Notes: generated from the letters alone by a model not told the origin. A stretch of 64,000 bases of DNA from Plazaster borealis (GCA_021014325.1 CM037464.1:7037127-7101126); one strand, 5' to 3'. Counted from the stretch's first letter, positions 35,801-45,035 are shown. Numbers and translations are program-made.

Positions 35801-35946
35801 TTTGTTCGATGGTGGTTGAAACCATTTAAGAAAGTTAACTTACCTGTATTCAATGATATCACCGTGTCTGAAGTAAGTAGAACACCAAGACTTACCACTA
35901 GTGTTACTAGTGTTAGTTTATCAACTGCCATAGTGTACTGTTTCAT
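20283..35946 (-). CDS. Gene B: SRCR-WSC-CUB-sushi-sushi transmembrane receptor (10 exons, whole gene model)
   Basis: Model: 35946-35844, 31573-31436, 30451-30272, 28657-28391, 27122-26793, 25063-24878, 24467-24324, 22452-22222, 21741-21651, 20868-20283. The exons total 2256 bases, giving 751 residues plus stop in one frame. Approximate order: signal peptide region 1-34, SRCR 35-140, WSC 141-229, CUB 230-339, sushi 340-401, Ser/Thr/Pro linker 402-449, sushi 450-510, membrane helix 521-549, tail 550-751. Introns 1-8 are phase 1 and intron 9 is phase 2, as in Gene A. Same orientation, same SRCR-WSC-CUB start and same membrane-exon junction make it a tandem paralog of Gene A with a different membrane-proximal part. 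Function is inferred as a cell-surface recognition receptor. Confidence 0.86.
21093..21213. repeat. Short MITE (family M4) with perfect 26-bp inverted ends
   Basis: The ends ATAGGCCCTTTTCGAAACGA and its exact reverse complement (26 bp of perfect inversion in all) bracket 121 bp. It lies in the last intron of Gene B, between exons 9 and 10. Related elements occur at 35621-35773 and possibly 44885-45035. Confidence 0.88.
21555..21592. repeat. Lone terminal repeat of the GGGACGCTAGGTGG family
   Basis: GGTAAGTCTGCTGCCACCTAGCGTCCC matches one end of the elements at 17.2-17.5 and 58.6 kb; no partner end is visible nearby. Confidence 0.7.
21651..21741 (-). CDS. Gene B exon 9: transmembrane helix
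   Basis: These 91 bases run from phase 1 to phase 2. They encode [20 protein letters not shown] followed by [11 protein letters not shown], a strongly hydrophobic helix with a short basic cytoplasmic flank. The exon ends AG before a GTTAGT donor, in the same phase and place as the membrane exon of Gene A. Confidence 0.88.
22222..22452 (-). CDS. Gene B exon 8: sushi (CCP) domain 2 and start of the membrane helix
   Basis: These 231 bases, phase 1 to phase 1, encode [40 protein letters not shown], a complete four-cysteine sushi domain, followed by PTPVWLIA, which runs into the membrane helix of exon 9. The donor is GTAAGT. Confidence 0.92.
22866..23103. repeat. GGGTCA-rich MITE (family M2)
   Basis: The left end is CCCCGGTCAGAATTGACCC and the right end TCGGGTCAATTCTGTTTTTAGA; between them are GACCCGGACACTGG and GACTCAGAAATGAGTCAGGC. 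It lies in intron 7 of Gene B, between exons 7 and 8. Confidence 0.8.
23130..23625. repeat. Dispersed element (family M7)
   Basis: It contains CCATACCAAGTAACTTTTTATTGCC, GTTCCCTTCAAAGG and GAAACTTTCACAGATTAG words, found with rearrangement at 13.4-13.8 and 55.1 kb. Confidence 0.55.
23640..23850 (+). repeat. SINE-1 copy
   Basis: Plus-strand copy with GCACCGGACTCAAGCTCTGG, GTGAGGTTCGAGTCCCGTCA and GATGGGACGTCAAACCGTTA. It faces the next SINE-1 head-on. Confidence 0.85.
23855..24245 (-). repeat. SINE-1 copy, opposite orientation
   Basis: On the minus strand it starts CGTGTCGTGGCCGAGCGGAT, with CCGGACTCAAGCTCTGGTGT and GGGTTCGAGTACCGGTCGTG as A- and B-box regions and a long body (AACACCGGGGCGAACTCC on the plus strand). 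It forms a tail-to-tail inverted pair with the preceding copy, ending about 80 bp from Gene B exon 7. Confidence 0.88.
24324..24467 (-). CDS. Gene B exon 7: Ser/Thr/Pro linker
   Basis: These 144 bases, phase 1 to phase 1, encode about 48 residues ([20 protein letters not shown] and onward) with no cysteine and several Ser/Thr, a spacer between the two sushi domains. Acceptor (TATACAG) and donor (GTAAGG) are good and the frame is continuous. The lack of a domain makes this exon less certain than its neighbours. Confidence 0.75.
24878..25063 (-). CDS. Gene B exon 6: sushi (CCP) domain 1
   Basis: These 186 bases are phase 1 to phase 1 with a GTAAGT donor. The peptide has [36 protein letters not shown]: all four sushi cysteines plus the conserved GKW before the last one. 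No ATG-led frame covers it. Confidence 0.92.
25222..25427. repeat. Palindromic MITE (family M3)
   Basis: The ends CACTGCAAAAACTGGGGTGT and, reversed, CACTGCACAAACTTGGGTGA extend inward as long imperfect arms (AAAATTGACACCATGGGTGT). It lies between Gene B exons 5 and 6, and a second copy is at 27.2 kb. Confidence 0.88.
26405..26697 (-). repeat. SINE-1 copy
   Basis: On the minus strand GTGTCGTGGCCGAGCGGACT is the head and GGGGTTGAATCCCGGTCGTG the B-box region; the body ends at ATT/AAT repeats (26405-26420). The tail segment (GAAACCATCTCAACTCCTTT) matches one near 4050. Confidence 0.85.
26793..27122 (-). CDS. Gene B exon 5: cysteine-free CUB-like domain
   Basis: These 330 bases, phase 1 to phase 1, encode 110 residues. 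The CUB signature [13 protein letters not shown] is clear, followed by alternating strands ([24 protein letters not shown]) and KGFIMQYK at the end. No cysteine is present, so both CUB disulfides are missing. The fold must rely on its hydrophobic core or the domain has drifted. Confidence 0.85.
27243..27468. repeat. Palindromic MITE (family M3), second copy
   Basis: ACACTGCAAAAAAGGTGTTA at the left and TTTTAACACCCCATTTTGTG then CAGTGT at the right form the same inverted arms as the 25.2 kb copy. It lies in Gene B intron 4, about 120 bp upstream of the CUB exon. Confidence 0.88.
27890..28250. repeat. Dispersed repeat related to sequences at 2.4 and 10.2 kb
   Basis: It shares AATTGTCAAAGACCACTATC with M1 elements and GGAAGTTTTCCACCATGACC with the reverse of 2460 and 10270. 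Composite or diverged MITE; boundaries approximate. Confidence 0.5.
28391..28657 (-). CDS. Gene B exon 4: WSC domain
   Basis: These 267 bases, phase 1 to phase 1, encode a complete WSC domain: [45 protein letters not shown], ending SIYR. WSC domains are putative carbohydrate-binding modules. Here it is one uninterrupted exon, in contrast to the split WSC of Gene A. Confidence 0.93.
29030..29205 (-). repeat. tRNA-derived SINE-like repeat
   Basis: GGGAATCGAACCAGGGCCAC near 29130 is a reversed B-box-like motif, and TGATGCGTTACTCACTAGCC follows as a reversed A-box region. The upstream GAGGAAAACCGGAGGGCCCG resembles the body of SINE-3. Confidence 0.65.
29320..29800. repeat. Tandem palindromic repeat (GATTCTGTCCCCC units)
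   Basis: Several units of about 130 bp alternate GGAGATTCTGTCCCCC with its inverse GGGGACAGAATCTCCGGGG, separated by CATACGGCGAACTGTGTACA and CATCCTCC-CCATGTTAA spacers. A related spacer (CTATACGGCGAATTGTGTGA) occurs near 21225. Confidence 0.75.
30272..30451 (-). CDS. Gene B exon 3: C-terminal half of SRCR domain
   Basis: These 180 bases are phase 1 to phase 1 with a GTAAGT donor. The peptide begins GFSGGAIS and contains [14 protein letters not shown] and then [12 protein letters not shown], the canonical SRCR cysteine pattern including the DVGVxC ending. It has no internal ATG-led frame, so simple ORF calling would miss it. Confidence 0.92.
30590..30885 (+). repeat. Tandem repeat, unit about 100 bp (family T1)
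   Basis: Three diverged units carry GGCTGGCATAGTGCA, GGATGGTATTGAACGGTCA, GCAGTAGGAGTGTTGACTGT and AACATTCACCATG words. The same family appears at 46085-46740 in Gene A. Confidence 0.8.
30880..31015 (-). repeat. SINE-2 copy (tRNA-derived)
   Basis: On the minus strand: AAAGGTCGTGGGTTCGAATC (B box), then CCCACCTGTAGAATTTTGTC and GGAAAGTACTGGGCAATCG. Copies also lie at 44035-44225 and 52330-52468. It lies in Gene B intron 2. Confidence 0.8.
31436..31573 (-). CDS. Gene B exon 2: N-terminal half of SRCR domain
   Basis: These 138 bases are phase 1 to phase 1. The peptide starts EGDVRLQG, then [18 protein letters not shown], then DVVCRQLG, a textbook SRCR first half. It splits at the same VCRQLG position as Gene A. 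Confidence 0.93.
31860..32090. other. Simple-sequence stretch in Gene B intron 1
   Basis: A-rich runs with AAAC and ACAA repeats (31890-31950); no coding signal. Confidence 0.7.
32090..32270 (-). repeat. SINE-3 copy
   Basis: It contains AGTTTTAGATGTGGGAGGAA, AACCAGGTTGGGACTGAAAA, GATGGGATTTGAACCGGGGT (reversed B box) and CCACTATACCAACCTG, in the same order as the 18.1 kb copy. Confidence 0.85.
32620..33000 (+). repeat. Dispersed repeat of unknown class (family U1)
   Basis: The words AAGTATGTCGA, TTGAATCTC, GCGGTTGGTACCCGCTGTC and GCAGTTTTCTCAACA occur in the same order on the opposite strand at 63620-63990. No terminal repeats are obvious. Confidence 0.7.
33237..33720 (+). repeat. Tandem repeat of about 160 bp, three units
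   Basis: Each unit has GAGATTNTNAAAATGGCGGT, CCACGATACAnnAATAATAC, GCGAATTTCACACAnnAnA and GACATCACTGGTCTGGGTTT then TGTCTGTA. Starts are near 33237, 33397 and 33555. An open frame in the last unit (33553-33873) is a by-product of the repeat. Confidence 0.85.
34675..35050 (-). repeat. TTAA MITE (family M1), intact copy
   Basis: This 376-bp element is bounded by TTAA at 34675-34678 and 35047-35050, with inverted ends GGTATCGTACACGTTTGGTA and, reversed, AGGCATCGTACACGTTTGGT. It is the best-preserved copy and lies in Gene B intron 1. Confidence 0.9.
35621..35773. repeat. Short MITE (family M4)
   Basis: GGCCATTTTCGAAACCACTG at the left and CGTAGTTTCGAAAAGGGCCT at the right are inverted. The inner arms GCTCCGGCTC and GAGCCGGAGC extend the palindrome. 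It sits about 70 bp downstream of Gene B exon 1, in intron 1. Confidence 0.82.
35844..35946 (-). CDS. Gene B exon 1: start codon and signal peptide
   Basis: The ATG is at 35946-35944. The peptide [20 protein letters not shown] continues [11 protein letters not shown], a hydrophobic leader. The exon ends in phase 1 at GTAAGT. A second in-frame ATG five codons in would give a slightly shorter leader. The same exon design is seen in Genes A and C. Confidence 0.82.
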
Positions 35947-37070
35947 TATGTATTAATTGCAATACTAATGAACTGAAGTCAGTCCGCCCCACCAACGCCT
36001 TGCCGAGTCTCTTTTGAACCAATTCTCAACTCTCTGATTACAATTCGGCTGTGGAGATTTCAAATGGCTGATGGTTTGTTGTCATATTCTAGTTGGAACA
36101 GTAAACATGGGGTGTGGTGACAGGACTTCGTCATGCATTTCCTCTTTTAGTTCGCTGCCTTGCATGTGTAGCGTACGGTGTTGGGTACAAAACGGGTGCG
36201 GTGTGTACCCGCTCTATTGTGCCAAACGCGTTCAGGCGTGGATGGAAAGTACAAAAGCATCATCATGGGTAGACTTGTTACTAGTCTGTCGTGAGGTGCC
36301 AATGTGCGTGGGCCGGGAATCAATGTTGCACCCCATACAAATTATGTAAAACATAAAGTAAAGGCAAGTTTTTACATTATGTTTAATGAACTAGTTGAAA
36401 TGTTCGAACTGTTCACTGTCTCTGCCCTGGTAACTTAATATTATTGCAATACATTATTTCGTAAAATGGACAAACTGTAAACCGTGTATCGGGAAAGCTT
36501 GAAATAATAACAGACGGCCAATTATAACACCTTTTAAGACAAGTATCAAAGGACAAATAGTACGAGCCAATTTCTAAACCTAAAAAAAGATGAAGAAAAA
36601 AAAAACACCAGCTTGATCATTGCAGACCTAATGGAGGGAAACTCACCAATAAAGCCTTCTATTTATTCGTTCTTTCATAGAGGGCTCAAAGTTCTGCAGT
36701 AGCGGTTTTTTTCCCCCTGATGTCTCCCTTCAAAACCAATTTTGACGAAAGGATAGCGTAGCTGATACGATAATTGCAAACTTAGCTTTGATGCCTGTAC
36801 TGAACGATGGTATACGCCTTGAATTCCTTGAACCAAATTAAATGACTGTTGTGTTTTTTTATTTGTTGGGGTGTTGATGCTTGTGTTATTCTCTCTCTCT
36901 CCCCCTCCCCCTCTCTCACAATTATTTTAAACGAGAGAGCATTACATTAATTTGTACGCACAAAAAGTATATTACCGGTAATTCACTCTATGAGCCACTC
37001 TCCATAAGTCAAATTCCCCAGGAAATAAGCAAATTCCCCAGGTAATTCCTGGGAACTTTTTTGGTTCATA
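35947..37070. other. Gene B upstream region
   Basis: It would hold the Gene B promoter and 5-prime UTR. No TATA box or CpG-rich block is clear. The plus-strand frame at 36071-36349 has no recognisable content. A CT-rich tract (TCTCTCTCTCCCCCTCCCCC) lies at 36890-36912. Confidence 0.5.
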
Positions 37071-37075
37071 CTTAA

Positions 37076-37525
37076 GCCCCTTTCACACTAAGCGAATTCC
37101 CCAGAAATTCACTTGAATTGCTAGCCCTGGTTAATTTCCTGGGAAATTGCCATTTCCCGGAAAATAGCAATTTCCGAGATATAGTTAGTTTCACCCTGCT
37201 TGTGAGAAGCCATCGATACCCCCGAGGTTAGTATCACGGGTGTTCATTTTCCCCGGGAAAATTGCTTCAACTGTGAAAATGAGGTGACGATGGGGTTAAC
37301 AATTTTCCCAGGAATTTCCTGGGATTTTCCTGGAAATTGTCTCGATAGTGTGAAAAGAACTATGCACGTTTTAATGATTAACCCTGGCAAACTCCCGGGT
37401 CACAGCTACTCACTCAAGAGGGTGAATGTTTAATAAGTGAGATAACCCCGGGGTTACGGTGCATGGGGTTATTATTCCCCGGGAATTTCCTGGGGCTTTT
37501 ATTTCTAAGTAGTGTGAAAAGGGCC
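37076..37525. repeat. Inverted-repeat element with CCCTTTTCACACTA ends
   Basis: The left end GCCCCTTTCACACTAAGCGA and right end, reversed, GGCCCTTTTCACACTACTTA are inverted. Many internal copies of CCTGGGAATT and its reverse follow. The terminal CCCTTTT/AAAAGGG motif is like that of the M4 family. Confidence 0.78.
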
Positions 37526-37557
37526 GACAGGCTCTTTGCACTATGAACTAAAAGTAT

Positions 37558-38684
37558 TGTGGCGGGCACAGACCGTTATCCAGTCTATGATTATTAACTC
37601 GGACCCTTTCCCTTGCTAGCTCAAGTTAAAGTCACTAAGCGGACTTAAGGCTGAGTGACGAGATTCGTTTGGGAGGAAGTATACCGCCCGATTATAAAAG
37701 ATTGTACACCTCTCTGTCAGAGTACACACAGTATCCTAAAATAATCACACAAATAGGACACAGTTTAACAATGACCTTGACCTCAAAAGTAATTTATTTA
37801 CATTCACCTTCAACTCCAGAAGTTGGGCAAAATAACCTAGCCTGTAAGCACTTAGAATGTGAGTCCCCAAATTATCTACAAGTCATGTAAACAACTACCT
37901 AGCAATACTCAATACCAGTGAAAGGCAACACATACACAGAGCACCACGCCGCGGTTGCACGCCTAGCCCAGCGCAACACCAGCTGCCTTGGGCCTTGAGC
38001 ACACAGCTCGGTCCCGGCAACAACACACGACCCGCTCCGCTACACAGCCCTCCCAGAATCCAGTAGGTGTCTGCCTCGCACACAGCGACGGCAACCATTG
38101 GGTCGTTGCACTTAACCCAGTTCAACTACACCGCAGTACAGCTAGCTCCGGCTGATCGTCTTGTGTATTTATCACGACGATCGCCTGCACGCGTAGGCAG
38201 CCTTAAATAACGCTGCCTAAAATGCACAAATACCGCCAAAATTCACGCAGAAAATAACACACTCACGTCTCTGTTCTAATCTTCTTCCTCACAGGCTCCT
38301 TTTACCCTCAATATTACTCCCAATTTACACAAAGTAATGAATAACTCTCATATACTTACTGTACTTGATGCACTTGAATTTCTGGCACAAGTCCCTCCCT
38401 GCAACCCAAACAGCAGCTTTTTATCACGCTTTCCTGAAAGCCATGTGCACGCCCAACAGCGCACAATATCTTACATAAACTCAACTAACTTCTTAAAAGT
38501 TACGGGCAACTAGCCCAACTGAACTACAACTACCACACCAATCAGAGTTCACCTGACTTCTCGTGGCGGGAACTTGCATCTTGCACCAACCCTATTGGTG
38601 CAAGCTGAACACATGACTGATGACGTCGTTCACATATCACGTGCGACGTCACATGACAAAACCAACTCATGCAATTCCATCACA
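37558..38684 (-). mobile_element. Solo LTR, 1127 bp, with 4-bp target-site duplication
   Basis: Bounded by TGTGGCGGGCACAG at the left and CAATTCCATCACA at the right (TG...CA ends, TGTG/CACA inverted), and flanked by GTAT on both sides (37554-37557 and 38685-38688). Read on the minus strand, CRE-like TGACGTC and CCAAT motifs lie early and AAATAAATTA (a polyadenylation-like signal) late, as expected for an LTR. The sequence is more GC-rich than its surroundings. The 4-bp duplication suits Gypsy-type integration. No internal retroviral-like region is adjacent, so it is a recombination remnant. Confidence 0.82.
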
Positions 38685-38805
38685 GTATTAAACAGAAGCT
38701 TCAAATAAACGTGTTAAAGATCCAGGGAGGGAAAGGAAAGGCTGATGATGTTTTCTTAAAAAACTATTCTTATTATTAAAACGAAAACTCCACTGAAAAT
38801 ACACA

Positions 38806-40034
38806 ACTATACAATGGGGCGTTCCTCAAGGATCCGTGTGCGGAGCACCACTGTTCACTTTCTACACGGCCCCACTCAGTGACATCATGACCCGTCTTAA
38901 CATCAACCATGTCATGTACGCAGATGACACGCAGGTATACTTGCTCTTCAAGCCGTCGGATGCTACTGGAGCCATTCACCGCCTAGAGGATTGCGTGAGG
39001 GAGATCAAGGAATGGGCTGTCTCAAACAAGCTACAGTTTAATGATGAGAAAACTGAAATCCTACACTTTAGCTCCCGTTTCGTTAAATCTGTGAGCCTTC
39101 CTCCAGTGCTGATTGGAGGTTTATTGGTCGACGTATGCAATGAGGCTCGCAACCTCGGAGTGATTTTCGACAGTGGGCTGCACATGAAGGCTCACATAGA
39201 CAACATATGTCGGACGGGATGGGCATTCATCTACAAAATCGGAAAGATTAGGAACCATCTGGACAAACCCTCAACAGAAAAATTAGTGCATGCATTCATC
39301 ACATCGATAATTAATGCCTGCAACAGCCTCCTCGTCGGTCTTCCTACCAAAGAGATACAACGACTACAGCGCCTTCAAAATTCCGCTGCCAGATTAGTTT
39401 GTCGCTGTAAGAGAAATGAACACATAACCCCAATCCTACAATCTCTTCACTGGCTCCCGTCTCACATCGAATTATCTTCAAAACACTCGTCCTCACTTTC
39501 AAATCAGTGTTCGGGCTAGCACCGTCATACCTCCAAGAGCTCGTTCATCGACATCAGCCTACTAGACACCTGCGGTCTTCATCCCTCAATCTTCTGCATC
39601 AACCTTCCCCTCCTCCACGGACTTGTTCGTATGGTGGTAGGGCATTCAGCGTTGTAGCTCCTTCACTTTGGAACAGCCTGCCACCGATCATCAGGGAGTC
39701 GTCGACCATCGAGTTGTTCAAGTCTCGCCTTAAGACTCATCTTTTCAAACAGTATTTTTATAACATTGCAACTTATTGAAGGTTTGTATCTAGTATTAAT
39801 TTTCAACAACTATTTTTAACTGGTTCATATTTTTTGCTTACTGTGTATTTTGGCTGGTCAAGACGTAATTGTTTGTAAAATTGTTTAATTATCATTGTTT
39901 TTAATTTAATTTATGTCGTTTTATCCATTTTTTTTTTTTTTTTTTTTTTGCTTGTATTTCAGCGCCTTGAGGCGGAACCGATCTGCAACTGTTTGCGCTT
40001 TATAAATCTCTCTTTATTATTATTATTATTATTA
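38806..40034 (+). mobile_element. 5-prime-truncated non-LTR retrotransposon (CR1/L2-like), reverse transcriptase remnant
   Basis: Translation from 38812 reads QWGVPQGSVCGAPLFTFYTA, then MYADDTQVYLLF (the catalytic YADD box), then LHWLP and, in another frame from about 39460, GLAPSYLQEL and PSLWNSLPP, the usual C-terminal order of this LINE group. A frameshift lies near 39455-39465. The fingers and endonuclease regions are absent. The 3-prime end has a T-run (39930-39949) and GCGCTTTATAAATCTC followed by TTA repeats. It is inactive. Confidence 0.93.
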
Positions 40035-40195
40035 ACTACACATCTAAAAAAGAAAAACCTTTATTTCAACATACAAGTATTATAAATTACAAATAAAATA
40101 CGAAAAACATTTCCCCTTTATAATGATAAGTGGTTGCTTGTACAGCGCTGCAATCCGTCACTTAGTGACGCTCATTGCGCTTGACAACACTCTTC

Positions 40196-40429
40196 ACACT
40201 CTAAAAAACCCCGGTTCAGAATTGACCCCAGATTACGGGTCCCCGGGGGGGGCTGCTGACCCCTATCCGGGTTAGGCTGACCCGGAAAGTCATAGAACAA
40301 TTAGATTATAACTCGGATTCTGCGTAATTTTGACACAGATTCCGGGTCATATACTGACCCAGAAATGGGTCCAGGCCCCACGAGACCCGGATCGAGGTCA
40401 ATTTTGACCTGGGATTGTTTTTAGTGTGC
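40196..40429. repeat. GGGTCA-rich MITE (family M2), complete copy
   Basis: CACTCTAAAAAACCCCGGTT at the left and GACCTGGGATTGTTTTTAGT at the right are inverted ends. The interior is built of GACCCGGA and TGGGTC words. Confidence 0.88.
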
Positions 40430-42160
40430 AGTAATACTACCTAAGTTCTGAGTCCTAAATGGATCTTGAATACATGTACACGTCCATACAAACATATTTC
40501 AGAAAATGATATGTCTAAATACTATTTTTCTAATGATATAGGGCCTACGTCTACAAATTCTACACCTCGTCTTTATGACTAAAATTAAGAACAATATTGT
40601 ATGACGTTCAGAAAATATTCAACTTCGTTTAACAAAATACTGTGTACTAGTTTGATTACAAATAACTGTTATTATGAAAAGAACAACAACACCACATTAT
40701 ACTTTTTTAATATATGCAGGCAAAACAGCTGGATTTCATTCGATAGCGGAAGTCTAAAGTGCGCGATTTCGTTTCAAACATAATGTTAAAGCATGGCAAC
40801 TCGAGGTTCACAAAAAGTGTTGCGCAAGGTTGTTTGTACGGTCTACATGTACTTATTTAAAGGAATATTTAAAAATAATGCACCCCAAAAACCCCTCTTT
40901 TTTATTAGCACTCCTCACCTATTTTGCTAAAAACAACCGGCTGTCAGACAACATTCCAACAATTTACGCATCACCGCATCATCGGCGCGCCAGACTGAGA
41001 TCCGGGTACTTATAGCTTCTACTTTTAGCATTAGTGCAGAGAAATACAACTAAAGATTGCATGTAAATGAGTCATTCAAATAGGAATATTACTGTTAAGT
41101 ATTTGCTTATTGATAATACGTGTTTAAAAACAATTAATATCCAAACTTACATGATTGTTAAGCCTTTGTGGAAGCTTCTATTATGTGCAGTCAACCTGTG
41201 TCATATTGGGCTTTGGAGCACAATGCAATTATCATTTTAACTTGGCAAAGAGTCAAATGTTATTACAAGATTACGGCATTAATTTTAAACACGGAGTTAC
41301 ATGAGTTGTTTTGAATTGTTCTCACAATATAAATATACCTCATGGTGCGGCCATCTTGATTTTCTCCCGTTCAACTCAAAGTAACCAAACCGAGGCTGGA
41401 AGGAAAAATAGTCAGTCACCTTTTTTTGTAAAATGACTATTAACATTCACTGGTGTTACTGGAGAAGTAACTTTTAATGAGATTGTCTTAAAACCAACCA
41501 CCACGGGGAGTTGCTCGAAAAAAATAAAGATGGGCACTGGAAGCCAAAGGAATTCACATTGTTGTTAAAATAGTTACCCAGCTTACCCTAAAAGTAATAT
41601 TAATGTTATTTACAAGCCATTCTCTGTTTTTACCGCTTAATGCTGGAAAACGTGAACAAAACAGTCTGGCGGCCGGAAAACAAATATCCCACACGGGGAC
41701 AATAAAAGACAAGCCAAGAAGAACTTGAAGTATTCCTCTCTGCTCATTACTGTTTGCAATAACTCTTATCCCCCAACCATCCAAAACCCCTCCCCTCCAG
41801 ATTTCGCTTTTTGTTAAAGAATACCATATTAATAGTCAATGGTTTAAAACCTTACAAAAAGTTTGCTTCCTTATAAAAAATTCCAAACCTACAATTCAGC
41901 ACCTTTGCACACCACATGATTTTTAAAGTGCACAATCATATAACAATTAAAATAGGAGTTGCATGAACACATTGATGGATCCTTATATGTTGTTCTCCTC
42001 GCGTATGGATGCAAGCTCACTCTCCTATAATAAAAATGGAAACAGTTTGGGTTATATTGACAAAAGAGAAAGTACAACCTTGTTTTCTTGGAGAGTAAAT
42101 GAATATCCCTCTATAAAACACACTTTAAAATGAACCCGTGAAGATGTCATCCATTTGGTG
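40430..42160. other. Intergenic, AT-rich
   Basis: No gene or strong repeat. A CGGCCATCTTG (YY1-like) motif is near 41349. The short open frames have no recognisable content. Confidence 0.5.
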
Positions 42161-42167
42161 GCGAGGT

Positions 42168-42510
42168 TTAAAGGCACTGAACACGTTTGGAAATTGTCAA
42201 AGACCAGTGTTCTCACTCGTTGTATCCCAACATATGCAAAAATAACAAGCCTGTGGAAAATTGGGCTCAATTGGTCATCGAAGTTGCAAGACATGATGAA
42301 AGAAAAAACACCCTTGTTGTACAAATGTGTGTGCTTTCAGATAGGAATAAAAACTCCTTGCAAGAAGTTTTTATTATTTTAGTGAGAAATTACCTCTTTC
42401 TCAAAAACTACGTTACTTCAGAGGGAGTCGTTTCCTACAGTGTTTTATACGATCATCAGCTCTCCGTTGCTTGTTACCACGTTTTACCAAACGTGTACGA
42501 TACCTCTAAA
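42168..42510 (+). repeat. TTAA MITE (family M1)
   Basis: It starts TTAAAGGCACTGAACACGTT and ends CCAAACGTGTACGATACCTC. The right TTAA is mutated. It contains CAACATATGCAAAAATAACA and TTACTTCAGAGGGAGTCGTT as in the other copies. Confidence 0.87.
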
Positions 42511-44034
42511 GGGTATTATACAGGATTGGTTAGGATAACAAAACGTCATTGTTTAATTTTAGTCTGAGAGCAGACTAATTAAGAAGTCCGTACATAACAT
42601 TTTTTTCTGTGAAAAATTTGCCTCTGGAAGTTTTAATTAAAAAAAAAAACTGTATTTGAAAACCTAAACAAATGCAACATTTGATTTCGGTTGTAAATGA
42701 CAATCTGTTGACATGCTGAAAATTGTGCATGTTTTTTTTCACTATTTTCTCCTGACTCACACAACGGATTAAACAGGTTTGTTATTTTACGTATATGGTT
42801 ATATACAAAACATGAAAACTGTCTGTGACTGTTTTGTAAGCTCTATCAATCCTGTATAATATCTTTAAGTGAACAATTATTATATGATTTTACACATGGT
42901 TGTAACCCGCAAATTTACTAATTATAGTTACTTCTTAATTAGTATAACGGTTTGTTTTGAGCTTTTATCAAATTGCCGCGATCTAAACAAGCAATAGTGA
43001 GTCTGCAAATGATATTTCCTCCCCTTTGACAAATATAATTCATCAACAATTTTGATAAAACATATTATTAACATATTATTCACATTTTCTTTCTGTATTA
43101 TACAATAATATATATATATAAACATATTCGATATCACTACATGTATACATGTACATTTACTAACACAATTATTTACACCATTCTTTTGTTAGAACACCTA
43201 CGGGTACCACAAGAGGTTAGGATACAGATTTTTTAAATGTAACAAAATTATGACGACAAAATGTTTAAAAACGGGAAGGAAATGGATTCTGCATTTTTAA
43301 AACATTCAAAGCGAGTCATCAACCCATTAAACTGGTCAATGTGACTACACATGTTATTCTCGATGCAAATGCGACCGACGCGACAATCGCACATTAATGT
43401 TTACCAATGGTATGTCTAAATAATTGTTATGTTTCAGCATTTGCAAAATAATCAAAACTTCCATATTCATAATTTTTCATATTTTAATATAGGCCCAATA
43501 ATTAAACAAAACTGACATGCGAAATAATAAAGGCACTCGAAATAGTTATACTTTGAACATGTACAGCATTAAGCAAGCAGCCCAATCTAATATCAGTTAC
43601 AAAACAAATACAAAAACATATCAACCCTAAACACACCCAAGCCTTCAAAATCAAAGACCGTGTTTTGTTTTATCTTTTGAATAGAGAAAAAGCGTACCAC
43701 CCATGGGGCAGGGGGCAAACGCCCTACCCGAAGTGGGGAAAATTCGGAAACAGCAAGAAGAAAACATATCGTACATAGAAAGAAGAGGCAAACAAATCGC
43801 TAGAAATTGGTTCTTGTGTTTTAAATGTGTACAATTTCGGGAAAAACAATCCCTCTGGCCCTTAAATTAACCAAAGAATCCACATACGCTCGTGGACAGA
43901 GGACTACACTAATAATCCTCCAAGTATAGTTAGGGTTAATAATGCAAAACAAATAATTAACATACATAGTCACTCTCGTTAAAACAAGATCGCTGGGACT
44001 GGCCAAATTATCTTTATAACATGAATGTTTATAG
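42511..44034. other. Intergenic, AT-rich
   Basis: A short TA microsatellite (43108-43121) and no gene. Nothing else is recognisable. Confidence 0.5.
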
Positions 44035-44225
44035 ATGCTAATTTTGCAGCGGGATAAAGATTATCATTTATTTTTTACCCTTACACCGATGAGTATTTAA
44101 AGCACTGTATACTCAGTACTTTCCCGAGTTCTTTGAAAAAAAATCCAAAGGAAAATCACTCGGGTGGGATTCGAACCCACGACCTTTTCATTGCTAGTGC
44201 AGATGTCATACCACTAGAGGCAGTT
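44035..44225 (-). repeat. SINE-2 copy (tRNA-derived)
   Basis: On the minus strand: CTCTAGTGGTATGACATCTG (A-box region), GTCGTGGGTTCGAATCCCAC (B box), then GGGAAAGTACTGAGTATACA and an A/T-rich tail. It is not a functional tRNA: no acceptor stem can be paired across the head and it continues into a SINE body. Confidence 0.82.
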
Positions 44226-44884
44226 CGAATGCTATGTTTTAACAGCGGGTACAACAACGATTGAATAGATGTTATATAATTTTGCTTCGGGGATAAAGAA
44301 TATCATTTATCATGAATGTTGTTATATGAGGACAGCAAAACAAAGAAACACAAAGTAGAAATGAGATATCGGGACTTCAAAATGTACTCTTTATAAGCAG
44401 AACCTTTTTATAGCAGTGCTCTATAACGAGTGCTGACCGTATAATTATTTTTGAAGAACAGACGCCCCCTGCTGGTGAACCACTTGTTATAACGAATTAA
44501 TGTGCAGACCGGATTGGTTATGTTAGAGCTACAACTTACCAACCCCAAAACACAAAGATTTGGTTGAATAGATGGTTGAAGACTTAGTGAAGACTTTACA
44601 CCCTTATGAAATAAAATCTCAAAAAAAAATGATGATGAGAAGCAAGGAAAGACAAAATGTATTTAAGAACTTGTTAACAATTTTGCACAGGTGATTGATC
44701 ATTCTGGTTGAACTTATGAGGTACAATTTTAGACCTTGCAATTGTAGTAAACGATTCGTTTCACGATTCACTCGTTAAAGTTTTTTCACGGATATTTTGT
44801 GTTCAATCTGTTTTCACTATTAGTGGTGGTGAGAATGTTTTTAATTCCAAAAACAAAATAGACTGGTCCCATGATGGAGTATCA

Positions 44885-45035
44885 AACTATAGTCGTGTCT
44901 GAATTGTCTGCTACGGCTACGGCTACGGCTGCATCACCGTTTCATTGTGTGTGTTGGAGTATAGAACGTCCTTGGCAACACACTTAGCAACAGCTGTAGC
45001 CGTAGCCGACAATTCGGATGCGGCCTTTTTAATAT
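44885..45035. repeat. Inverted-repeat element with GGCTACGGCTAC arms
   Basis: GAATTGTCTGCTACGGCTAC at the left and GTAGCCGTAGCCGACAATTC at the right are inverted, close to the M4 style. It lies about 250 bp beyond the Gene A stop. Confidence 0.75.

Noticed and set aside
44158..44225. Possible tRNA gene (GGTTCGAATCC box)
   Set aside because: No complete cloverleaf or acceptor stem, and the sequence continues into a SINE body shared with 30.9 and 52.4 kb. The other GGTTCGAATC motifs were rejected as tRNA genes for the same reason.
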